This document shows positions 1 to 6,353 of a stretch of 8,719 nt of DNA, in pieces. The notes below the pieces were generated by a model. That model was not told where the DNA came from, ran no database searches, and was given only the letters and a program-made list of their open reading frames with translations. The position numbers were made by a program, and so were the translations under genes. The DNA is taken from positions 1-8,719 of the forward strand of contig JAISDH010000057.1 of assembly GCA_031264975.1 (NCBI GenBank). The letters run 5' to 3'. Position 1 is the stretch's first letter. Each line of letters begins with the position of its first letter. Origin of the DNA: Bacteroidales bacterium. Lineage in GTDB: Bacteria; Bacteroidota; Bacteroidia; Bacteroidales; WCHB1-69.

Positions 1-72
1 GCCGGTATTTACTTCTATTCGATAGAATACAAAGGTCAACGGCTTGTTAAACGAATGATGATTAGTGATTAA
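1..72 (+). CDS. 3' end of a secreted protein with a T9SS type A C-terminal sorting domain (partial)
   Basis: Reading from base 1 in frame gives a 23-residue C-terminus, AGIYFYSIEYKGQ followed by RLVKRMMISD, closed by TAA at 70-72. The pattern Gly-Ile-Tyr-Phe-Tyr, then a short strand, a Gly turn and a basic Lys-Arg-hydrophobic end is the last beta-hairpin of the type A sorting domain that directs cargo through the type IX secretion system to the cell surface or medium. This domain is restricted to Bacteroidota. The cargo domains lie outside the window, so the protein's own function cannot be told. A 14-bp hairpin starts 28 nt after the stop and probably ends the transcript. The assignment rests on a short stretch but the motif is characteristic. 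Confidence 0.8.
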   Translation, partial: AGIYFYSIEYKGQRLVKRMMISD

Positions 73-86
73 CGGTTAGTGATTAA
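62..86 (+). repeat. short tandem direct repeat at the end of the upstream gene
   Basis: The 11-mer TTAGTGATTAA occurs at 62-72 and again at 76-86, a 14-nt period. The first copy includes the stop codon of the upstream gene. It is probably slippage-type repeat expansion; no function is visible. Confidence 0.5.
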
Positions 87-100
87 TGAACGAGGGAGTG

Positions 101-133
101 GAGTTCGACGTAAGAATAACTTACGTCGAACTC
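101..133 (+). terminator. perfect 14-bp hairpin after the T9SS cargo gene
   Basis: GAGTTCGACGTAAG (101-114) and its exact reverse complement (120-133) enclose the 5-nt loop AATAA. It begins 28 nt past the upstream stop codon. A T-rich stretch follows only after about 20 nt (roughly 155-176), so it is not a textbook intrinsic terminator. It may instead stabilise the 3' end of the message, act in either direction, or be one more member of the local palindrome collection. Confidence 0.55.
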
Positions 134-197
134 GCGAACTCGGTTAAAGAGTTTTCATTGTTTTTGTTTTTTATATATTTAAAACATTTGTAATTTA

Positions 198-231
198 GGG
201 CTGCTCTGTAAAAAATGGTAGCCCTTTTTTT
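198..231 (+). terminator. Rho-independent terminator
   Basis: GGGCTGC (198-204) pairs with GTAGCCC (218-224), giving 7 bp with one G-U pair and a 13-nt loop. Seven T residues follow directly at 225-231. This is the standard intrinsic terminator layout for rightward transcription and would end the message of the gene that finishes at base 72. Confidence 0.75.
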
Positions 232-233
232 CT

Positions 234-273
234 GTCTGAATCAAGATTCTCAGGATTACAGAATGAGCAGGAT
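234..273. repeat. GGAT-containing stretch resembling a dispersed Bacteroidetes repeat
   Basis: The stretch contains CAGGATT at 251-257 and GCAGGAT at 267-273, with ATTCT (246-250) and AGAAT (260-264) as inverted arms. Short sequences built from CAGGATT-like blocks are, from memory, common between genes in Bacteroidota. The match here is by eye only and the boundaries are approximate. Confidence 0.35.
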
Positions 274-295
274 AAAAGAACAGCGAATAGAATCA

Positions 296-340
296 ATTCC
301 CGTAGGGAATATCTTTATTATTGCATTCCGTAGGAATGCA
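296..340. repeat. two small hairpins with identical GTA loops
   Basis: ATTCCC-GTA-GGGAAT (296-310) and TGCATTCC-GTA-GGAATGCA (322-340) are perfect stems of 6 and 8 bp around the same 3-nt loop. They share the core ATTCC-GTA-GGAAT. They look like degenerate copies of one hairpin unit and lie immediately before the larger cluster that begins at 370. Confidence 0.7.
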
Positions 341-369
341 CCCTTCGGCAGATGTAGTCTCTTGCACGG

Positions 370-700
370 CGTAGTCTTCCAGAGCAATGTCATCAAGTTA
401 AGCTATAAAAGCTCTGAAAGAGCGACATCAATAGCACATGGGCAACGCCCTGTGTCGGAAACGTCTCCCCACCATTATTAAGCCCAAACGGGGCGTAATC
501 CATTTCATTTCATTTGATTACGCCCTTACAGGGCTTAGTAAATATTGTGTATATTCTGTCCGTAGGGCGTTGCCCTACGCTGTTGATTACGCTCTTTCAG
601 AGCTTTTTACGCATTCCGACCATAACTTGGTCTTGCATCTACGTTATTGATTATTGGGCTTTCAGCTCTTAACTTGATGACATTGGTCTTCCAGACTACG
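370..700. repeat. 331-bp mirror-symmetric cluster of hairpins with 33-nt inverted terminal arms
   Basis: The outer arms 370-402 and 668-700 are reverse complements at 29 of 33 positions: 8 bp at the outside, a 7-nt mismatched patch, then 18 bp without a mismatch (385-402 against 668-685). Inside, each half carries the same small hairpins in mirrored order about an axis near 508. GCCC/GGGC at 482-494 faces 522-534. GGGC-AAC-GCCC at 440-450 faces CGTAGGGC-GTT-GCCCTACG at 561-579. GCTCT-GAA-AGAGC at 411-423 faces GCTCT-TTC-AGAGC at 591-603. GCGTAATC (493-500) and GATTACGC (516-523) flank the axis. The right half has an extra block at 604-655 with one more hairpin (618-632). No transposase is present. 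It could be a REP/BIME-like or MITE-like element; the family is not recognised. Confidence 0.75.
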
Positions 701-755
701 TCGTGTCAAAAGCATGGCTCCTGCCTTGCAAATATAATGATTATACCTATTGGGT

Positions 756-861
756 AAAAAGGGTTAACCCTTTTCAAAAAAGGGATAACCCTTTTGAGTA
801 AAAAGGATAACCCTTTTGGGTAAAAGGGATAACCCTTTTTGAAAAAAGGATAACCCTTTTT
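756..861. repeat. array of five GGGATAACCC-type near-palindromes with 21-22 nt spacing
   Basis: Five A-run/GG(G)/TAA/CCC/T-run units are centred near 765, 786, 809, 830 and 852. The first, AAAAGGGTTAACCCTTTT (757-774), is a perfect 18-bp palindrome. The others replace the centre with ATAA, and two of them (805-813 and 848-856) have GG instead of GGG. Between units lie only a few bases. Each unit could form a hairpin of 6-8 bp, and the period is close to two helical turns. No gene starts nearby that would explain them as operators. Confidence 0.7.
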
Positions 862-962
862 GGGGTTGATTTGAGAGGCATTTAAATATCTTGACTTTCA
901 ATTGTTTTTGCTGTTGCTTTTTTAAGTGAATAACGTTCTATATGTGCCTTCGCTCGGCATAG

Positions 963-1004
963 CTTCCAGACTAATGTCGTCTTAAAAGCAAGGCTCCTGT
1001 CTTG
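963..1004. repeat. second copy of a 41-nt segment that also overlaps the end of the hairpin cluster
   Basis: CTTCCAGACTA followed by GTCGT, AAAAGCA, GGCTCCTG and CTTG at 963-1004 repeats 688-728 in the same orientation. By hand alignment about 36 of 42 positions agree, with one single-base gap. The left copy includes the outer arm of the inverted-repeat cluster, so part of that element has been duplicated roughly 275 bp downstream. Confidence 0.6.
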
Positions 1005-1070
1005 TCTGTAAGCGAGGACGCTTGCTTTCAATTTGTATGTATCGAAGATACTACGCCCAGCAAAGAAATT

Positions 1071-1133
1071 GATTACGCCCCGATTGGGGCTTTTATTTTT
1101 ACTCGCTTTCTATCCACAGCGCGTTGCGCTGTG
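1071..1133. repeat. two further hairpins of the same family as the 370-700 cluster
   Basis: GCCCC-GATT-GGGGC (1077-1090), preceded by GATTAC and followed by a T-rich run, closely matches the reverse complement of the hairpin at 482-500. CACAGCGC-GTT-GCGCTGTG (1115-1133) has the same 8-bp stem and GTT loop as 561-579, and both are followed by CTGTTGATT. The stem sequences differ but stay complementary, so base pairing has been kept while sequence changed. Confidence 0.65.
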
Positions 1134-1233
1134 CTGTTGATTTCAACCTTTCAGGCTGATGCTGCCTTTCTTTTGTTCTCTGTTTTTCCATTCGCCCATT
1201 CGGCAGTACCTTTCTTTCTCGTGGCTTGCCTGC

Positions 1234-1466
1234 ATGTTGCTTGCTGCTTGTTGCTTGTTGCCTGTTGCCGACTTGCTTGTTGCTTGTTGCTTGCTGCTTG
1301 TTGCCGACTTGCATGTTGCTTGCTGCTTGTTGCCTGTTGCCGACTTGCCTGTTGCTTGCTGCTTGTTGCCTGTTGCATGCTGCATGTTGCCTGTTGCATG
1401 CTGCATGTTGCCTGTTGCATGCTGCATGTTGCCTGTTGCCGACTTGCTTGTTGCCGTCTTGCTTGC
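1234..1466. repeat. minisatellite of 32 heptamer/octamer units
   Basis: The array can be cut without remainder into 27 heptamers of the form NTGYTGC and five octamers (CGACTTGC at 1269, 1305, 1341 and 1440; CGTCTTGC at 1455), followed by TTGC. A higher-order 36-nt period joins the octamers at 1269, 1305 and 1341. A 21-nt unit (ATGCTGC ATGTTGC CTGTTGC) is repeated three times at 1377-1439. It ends about 70 nt before the purB start codon. It has no stops in several frames on both strands, which creates long but spurious open frames. It is likely to vary in length between strains. Confidence 0.9.
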
Positions 1467-1508
1467 AATCTATTTCAAAATAAATGACAAACTTATGCCA
1501 AAAAATCG

Positions 1509-1516
1509 TATATTTG
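1509..1516 (+). promoter_or_regulatory. -7 promoter box for purB (TAnnTTTG type)
   Basis: TATATTTG fits the Bacteroidetes -7 consensus TAnnTTTG exactly. It lies 17 nt before the purB ATG, which implies a leader of only about 10 nt. I see no good TTTG at the expected -33 distance, so the upstream half is weak or absent. The minisatellite ends about 46 nt upstream. Confidence 0.5.
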
Positions 1517-1533
1517 CAATCTAATATTACTAT

Positions 1534-2889
1534 ATGCAATTAACCACATTAACAGCTATTTCGCCTTTAGACGGTCGCTATTATCATTCCATATCGGAAT
1601 TATCGGATTATTTTTCCGAGTATGCTTATATACGTGCTCGCGTCTTTGTAGAAATAGAATATTTCATCGCTTTATGCGAATTACCGTTACCGGAACTGAA
1701 AGATATAAACCCGGAACAATATACTGTTTTACAGTCGTTATATAAAAATTTTACAGAACAGGACGCTATTCGTGTCAAGGAAATAGAAAAGATTACAAAC
1801 CATGACGTAAAGGCTGTTGAATATTTTATTAAGGAACAATTTGAAGCGTTGAACTTCGCTCAATACAAAGAGTTTATCCACTTTGGTTTAACTTCGCAAG
1901 ATATTAATAATACGGCTTTACCTTATCTTTATCATGAATTTCATAGGAAGATATTCGTCCCTAAAATAGAGGAGATACAGGCTACTTTGCTGGGAAAAGC
2001 CAAAGAATGGAAAGATATTTCCATGTTAGCCCGTACCCATGGACAACCGGCTTCCCCTACAACAGTGGGAAAAGAATGGTATGTTTTTTATGAACGACTT
2101 ACCAATCAGATGAACTTATTGTCTATGATTCCCTTTTGCGGAAAATTTGGCGGAGCTACAGGTAATTTTAATGCCCATTGCGTAGCATATCCTAATATTG
2201 ATTGGGTTTTGTTTGGGAATAAGTTTTTGAAGGAGAAATTGAATTTATTTCGTCTGCAAACAACTACCCAAATTGAACATTATGACAATCTTGCCGCCTG
2301 TTTTGACGCTATAAAGCGAATAAATACAATCTTGCTTGATTTTAATCGGGATATGTGGACGTATATTTCAATGGATTATTTCAAGCAACAGGTAAAAGCG
2401 GGAGAAGTGGGTTCTTCTGCCATGCCGCACAAGGTGAACCCCATAGATTTTGAAAACTCGGAAGGAAATATATGTATTGCCAATGCGTTGCTGGAAGGGC
2501 TGGCTGCTAAATTACCGGTTTCCCGTCTGCAAAGAGACCTTTCCGACAGTACTGTAATAAGAAATATCGGTTTGCCTTTGGCTCATACTGTCATAGCCTG
2601 CAACGCAATACTGCGGGGAATAAAGAAATTGCTGTTGAATCAGGACGCATTGGAATGTGATTTGGAAAAAAATTGGGCAGTTGTCGCAGAGGCGATACAA
2701 ACCATTTTGCGCAGAGAAAATTATCCGAATCCCTACGAAAGTCTCAAGGATTTGACGCGTGGAAAATCACATATCACAAAGGAATCTATTCATGCCTTTA
2801 TTGAAAACTTGAATGTAAGTGGAGAAATAAAAGAAGAATTAATGCGAATAATGCCGCAAAACTATACCGGAATTAAACTAAATATTTAA
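1534..2889 (+). CDS. purB: adenylosuccinate lyase
   Basis: PurB cleaves fumarate from SAICAR and from adenylosuccinate, two steps of cytosolic purine synthesis. It belongs to the fumarase/aspartase superfamily and works as a tetramer with shared active sites. At 451 residues it matches the E. coli-type enzyme (about 456). The N-terminus TAISPLDGRY is typical of that subgroup and supports the ATG at 1534. Conserved blocks are TSQDINN near residue 120, ARTHGQPASP near 166 with the general acid candidate His169, and the superfamily signature GSSAMPHKVNP at 293-303 with the flexible-loop serines 294-295. No Shine-Dalgarno sequence precedes it; a TAnnTTTG box lies 17 nt upstream. lepA follows after 26 nt, so the two are probably cotranscribed. 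All expected catalytic residues are present and nothing suggests damage. Confidence 0.97.
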   Translation: MQLTTLTAISPLDGRYYHSISELSDYFSEYAYIRARVFVEIEYFIALCELPLPELKDINPEQYTVLQSLYKNFTEQDAIRVKEIEKITNHDVKAVEYFIKEQFEALNFAQYKEFIHFGLTSQDINNTALPYLYHEFHRKIFVPKIEEIQATLLGKAKEWKDISMLARTHGQPASPTTVGKEWYVFYERLTNQMNLLSMIPFCGKFGGATGNFNAHCVAYPNIDWVLFGNKFLKEKLNLFRLQTTTQIEHYDNLAACFDAIKRINTILLDFNRDMWTYISMDYFKQQVKAGEVGSSAMPHKVNPIDFENSEGNICIANALLEGLAAKLPVSRLQRDLSDSTVIRNIGLPLAHTVIACNAILRGIKKLLLNQDALECDLEKNWAVVAEAIQTILRRENYPNPYESLKDLTRGKSHITKESIHAFIENLNVSGEIKEELMRIMPQNYTGIKLNI

Positions 2890-2915
2890 AATCAATTAAC
2901 ACAAGACAAAAACAC

Positions 2916-4703
2916 ATGCAAAACATTCGGAATTTTTGTATTATTGCACATATAGACCATGGTAAAAGTACCCTTGCCGACAGATTATTACAATATACGG
3001 GGTCGGTCAACGAGCGGGAATTTCAAAATCAAATCCTGGACGATATGGATTTGGAAAGAGAAAAGGGAATTACCATAAAAAGTCATGCTATACAAATGGA
3101 TTATCGGTCAGGAAATGAACATTATATTCTGAATTTGATTGACACTCCCGGACATGTAGATTTTTCCTACGAAGTATCACGTTCCATCGCTGCATGCGAA
3201 GGCGCTCTTTTGATTGTAGACGCTACGCAAGGGATTCAAGCGCAAACTATTTCAAATCTTTATCTTGCCATTGAACACGATTTGGATATTATTCCCATAC
3301 TTAATAAAATGGATATGCCCAGCGCCATGCCTGATGAAGTAAAAGAACAAATTATTGATTTGATAGGTTGTTCGGAGGAAGATATTTTAGCCATTAGCGC
3401 CAAAACAGGCGAAGGCGTTGAACAGGTATTTGACGCCATCATCAATCGGATTCGTTCCCCGAAGGGAGATATAAATCAACCGTTTCAGGCTTTAATCTTT
3501 GATTCTGTCTTTAATTCGTTCAGAGGGATTATTGCTTATTTTCGGATTTTCAACGGTCAAGTAAAAACCGGCGATTCGGTGAAATTTGTATCAACAGGCA
3601 AAGAATATGACGCCGATGAAATTGGCGTTTTACGTCTTACGCCCGAACCTCGAAAGGTGTTGCAGGCAGGAGACGTCGGATATATTATATCCGGAATAAA
3701 AGTAGCTAAAGAAGTGAGCGTTGGAGATACAATTACGCATGTTCAGAATCCTTGTTTGGAATCTATTGCCGGCTTTAAGGAAGTAAAATCAATGGTCTTT
3801 GCCGGCATTTATCCGGTGGATGCGGATGATTACGAAGAATTGCGTTCTTCTTTGGAAAAACTGCAACTCAATGATGCTTCCCTAACCTTTGAACCTGAAT
3901 CTTCGCTGGCATTGGGATTTGGGTTTCGTTGTGGATTTTTGGGATTGCTTCACATGGAAATTATACAGGAACGGTTGGACAGAGAGTTTGATATGGATGT
4001 TATTACAACCGTACCCAATGTGTCCTACCACGTTTTTACGACGAAAGGAGAAACGCTTGACGTACATAATCCGTCCGGTATGCCGCCTGCAAATAATATC
4101 GAACATATTGAAGAACCGTACATACACGCTCAAATTATTACCAAATCCGAATTTATCGGGCAAATCATGAAACTCTGCCTTGAAAAACGGGGAACGCTGA
4201 AATCGCAAGTCTACCTTACAACCGACCGTGCAGAACTTACCTTTGATTTACCTTTGGGAGAAATTGTGTTTGACTTTTATGATAAGTTAAAGAGTTGCTC
4301 GAAGGGTTATGCTTCATTTGATTATTTTGTAAATGGTTATAAAGAATCCAAATTATCCAAGTTGGATATTTTATTAAACGGAGACCCTGTTGACGCCCTT
4401 TCAACTTTAATTCACGTAACCCATGCCTATTCCTTTGGACGGAGAATGTGTGAGAAGCTGAAAGAACTCATACCCCGTCAACAATTCGATATTGCTATTC
4501 AAGCGGCTATCGGTTCAAAAATCATTGCACGGGAGACAGTAAAAGCAGTTAGAAAAGATGTTACGGCAAAGTGCTATGGCGGTGATATTAGCCGTAAACG
4601 TAAGTTATTGGAAAAACAAAAGAAAGGAAAAAAACGTATGCGCCAAATCGGTAACGTAGAAGTGCCACAGTCTGCGTTTTTGGCGGTTCTGAAAATTGAT
4701 TGA
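2916..4703 (+). CDS. lepA: elongation factor 4 (LepA), ribosome-associated GTPase
   Basis: LepA/EF4 is a translational GTPase related to EF-G that binds the ribosome and has been linked to back-translocation and to initiation or subunit assembly. The 595-residue length is normal for the family. The GTPase domain shows G1 AHIDHGKST (11-19), G2 GITIKS (51-56), G3 DTPGH (76-80), G4 NKMD (130-133) and G5 SAKTG (161-165). Domain II and the EF-G-like domains follow. The LepA-specific C-terminus, with KAVRKDVTAKCYGGD and a basic KRKLLEKQKKGKKRM segment, is complete and separates it from EF-G and TypA/BipA. The start follows CAAAAACAC with no Shine-Dalgarno sequence, the same 9-nt context as at dnaX. 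It lies 26 nt after purB and 28 nt before the methyltransferase gene. Confidence 0.97.
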   Translation: MQNIRNFCIIAHIDHGKSTLADRLLQYTGSVNEREFQNQILDDMDLEREKGITIKSHAIQMDYRSGNEHYILNLIDTPGHVDFSYEVSRSIAACEGALLIVDATQGIQAQTISNLYLAIEHDLDIIPILNKMDMPSAMPDEVKEQIIDLIGCSEEDILAISAKTGEGVEQVFDAIINRIRSPKGDINQPFQALIFDSVFNSFRGIIAYFRIFNGQVKTGDSVKFVSTGKEYDADEIGVLRLTPEPRKVLQAGDVGYIISGIKVAKEVSVGDTITHVQNPCLESIAGFKEVKSMVFAGIYPVDADDYEELRSSLEKLQLNDASLTFEPESSLALGFGFRCGFLGLLHMEIIQERLDREFDMDVITTVPNVSYHVFTTKGETLDVHNPSGMPPANNIEHIEEPYIHAQIITKSEFIGQIMKLCLEKRGTLKSQVYLTTDRAELTFDLPLGEIVFDFYDKLKSCSKGYASFDYFVNGYKESKLSKLDILLNGDPVDALSTLIHVTHAYSFGRRMCEKLKELIPRQQFDIAIQAAIGSKIIARETVKAVRKDVTAKCYGGDISRKRKLLEKQKKGKKRMRQIGNVEVPQSAFLAVLKID

Positions 4704-4731
4704 TAGGAAAATAAATTTAATATATTTCACT

Positions 4732-6249
4732 ATGGTAAATAAACTTATACTTGGCGATAACCTCGAAATTCTCAAAACGCTTGAAACAGAAAGCGTTGAT
4801 TTAATTTATCTTGATCCGCCATTTTTCTCCAATAGAAATTACGAAGTAATTTGGGGCGACGAAGGCGAAATACGCAGTTTTCAAGACCGCTGGGCTGGCG
4901 GAATTGAACATTATATTGCCTGGCTCAAAGAGCGTGTTGAGCAGATGCATCGTATTTTAAAACCCACAGGCACTATTTTTCTGCATTGCGACTGGCATGC
5001 AGACGCTTATATCCGTGTAGAAATTTTAGATAGAATTTTTGGTATGAATAGATTTATAGCAAGTATAGTTTGGTATTATTCTTGGGGAGGAAGAAGTTTC
5101 CAACGTTGGAATAGAAAACATGATGTTATATTTCATTATTCAAAAGGAGATAAGTTTATTTTTAATGTAAATGATGTTCTAGACGAAAGAATGTTATCAG
5201 AAAAATCACAAAAAAGATTACAATATGATGGAGCAATGATAATGAAAAATGCTAATACAAAGGAAGACCCAAACTTTATTCCACCTTCTGATGTTTGGTA
5301 TATTGCTACAATAAATGGCATGTCAAAAGAACGCATAGGTTATCCAACGCAAAAACCAGAAGCCTTACTTGAAAGAATAATTAAAGCCGCTTCCAACGAA
5401 GGCGATGTAATTTTAGACCCTTTTGTTGGTGGTGGAACGACCGTTGCTGTTGCCGACAAACTGAACAGAAAATGGATTGGTATTGACCAATCGGTACAGG
5501 CAATTAAAGTAACCGAATTGCGATTGGATAAACAGCGCAGTTTGTTTAGCGCTCCGTTTACCGTGCAACTTCATAAATACGATTATGATACGCTTCGTTA
5601 CAAAAATGCTTTCGAGTTTGAGAGTTGGATTGTACAGCAATTTGGCGGCATATGCAATACAAAACAGCGTAACGATTTCGGACTGGATGGTAAAATGCCT
5701 GACAATACGCCAATTCAGGTAAAACGTAGTGATAATATAGGACGAAATGTGATTGATAATTTCTTTGCTGCCATTCAACGTAGCGACAAAAAATTGTTTA
5801 ACAAAAATGTGGCACAGAAAAAACAGGTTGGTTATATTATTGCTTTTTCGTTTGGCAAAGGTGCAGTTGAAGAAGTTGCGCGTTTGAAACTGAAAGAAAA
5901 CATAATTATCAATCTAGTAAAAGTTGAAGATATTGTGCCGATAGCCCAAAAACCTGCTTTAAATATTGAAATCACAAAATCTGTCCACACTGAAAAGGAA
6001 ATTTGGGAAATTGAACTTACCTCCAAAGGTGCAAGCGAGAAAGGAATTGAATTTTACAGTTGGGATTTTGATTATAATTCCGAAAATGGCTTTAAGGCAA
6101 GCGTTATGATTGACAGAAACGGACAGCAAACCGCCAAATTCAAAGCAGGACTTCACATTGTAGCCGTAAAAGTAGTCGATAACGATGGTTTGGAAAACAT
6201 TGAAGTTCTTAAATTTAAAGTTAACGGAATCGTGGAAAGGACGGTTTAA
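4732..6249 (+). CDS. DNA methyltransferase fused to a PD-(D/E)XK (Mrr-like) nuclease domain and a PKD-like domain
   Basis: A 505-residue protein, probably a self-contained restriction-modification enzyme that transfers a methyl group from AdoMet to an exocyclic amino group of A or C in a specific DNA site. Residues 1-265 are the N4/N6 amino-methyltransferase. Catalytic motif IV DPPF (28-31) precedes motif X (PTQKPEALLERI, 205-216) and AdoMet motif I DPFVGGGT (229-236), the beta-class order; the region between (about 105-200) is the likely target recognition part. Residues 285-400 resemble an Mrr-like nuclease: Glu297, GLDG with Asp319, and QVK with Lys331, ten residues after the Asp-Gly turn, then IGRNVIDNF. 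Residues 437-498 look like a PKD/Ig fold (YSWDFDY, then VAVKVVDNDGLEN). I prefer the ATG at 4732 because NKLILGDNLEIL follows at once; a TTG at 4696 would overlap lepA. Bases 5041-5280 are much AT-richer than the gene's start. Target site and nuclease activity cannot be read from the sequence. Confidence 0.85.
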   Translation: MVNKLILGDNLEILKTLETESVDLIYLDPPFFSNRNYEVIWGDEGEIRSFQDRWAGGIEHYIAWLKERVEQMHRILKPTGTIFLHCDWHADAYIRVEILDRIFGMNRFIASIVWYYSWGGRSFQRWNRKHDVIFHYSKGDKFIFNVNDVLDERMLSEKSQKRLQYDGAMIMKNANTKEDPNFIPPSDVWYIATINGMSKERIGYPTQKPEALLERIIKAASNEGDVILDPFVGGGTTVAVADKLNRKWIGIDQSVQAIKVTELRLDKQRSLFSAPFTVQLHKYDYDTLRYKNAFEFESWIVQQFGGICNTKQRNDFGLDGKMPDNTPIQVKRSDNIGRNVIDNFFAAIQRSDKKLFNKNVAQKKQVGYIIAFSFGKGAVEEVARLKLKENIIINLVKVEDIVPIAQKPALNIEITKSVHTEKEIWEIELTSKGASEKGIEFYSWDFDYNSENGFKASVMIDRNGQQTAKFKAGLHIVAVKVVDNDGLENIEVLKFKVNGIVERTV

Positions 6250-6353
6250 TCAGTATTGCAGGGATAATTATTCATATAACTATTTCAATTTTTTAGCAGC
6301 TTATCAAAGGATAAGAATCGTTAGTATCACATAAAATTTTTCCATGAAATAGA

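Larger units (their letters stand above)
73..1533. other. long gene-free, repeat-rich intergenic region
   Basis: Nothing in these 1.46 kb reads like a real protein gene. Open frames exist only because the hairpin units and the 7-nt minisatellite happen to lack stops; their translations are low-complexity or repeat-derived. Contents in order: terminator-like hairpins (101-133, 198-231), a GGAT-containing dispersed-repeat-like stretch (234-273), two GTA-loop hairpins (296-340), a mirror-symmetric hairpin cluster (370-700), five near-palindromes (756-861), a second copy of a 41-nt segment (963-1004), two hairpins related to the main cluster (1071-1133), a 32-unit heptamer array (1234-1466) and a promoter box (1509-1516). 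In 862-962 I see nothing distinctive. No tRNA or rRNA was recognised. Confidence 0.75.

Noticed and set aside
215..650. Two overlapping small open frames (88 and 70 residues) in the hairpin cluster
   Set aside because: They translate the dispersed hairpin units and overlap each other in different frames. Such repeat-derived peptides are often mis-annotated as hypothetical proteins.
756..861. CRISPR array
   Set aside because: The units are nearly contiguous palindromes with only a few bases between them; there are no spacer-length unique sequences and no cas genes.
1234..1466. CRISPR or coding tandem-repeat protein
   Set aside because: The units are 7-8 nt, far too short for CRISPR, and the length is not a multiple of three, so no repeated peptide unit is kept in phase with it.
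1002..1539. Long open frames on both strands across the TTGC-rich array, giving Cys/Leu/Ala-rich or Gln/Ala-rich proteins
   Set aside because: They exist because a 7-nt repeat without stops is open in many frames at once. Their sequence is only the repeat translated, and start contexts and homology are lacking.
4696..4731. Upstream TTG start for the methyltransferase, adding 12 residues
   Set aside because: It would overlap the end of lepA, and the usual N-terminal pattern (xxLxxGDNLExL) begins immediately after the ATG at 4732.
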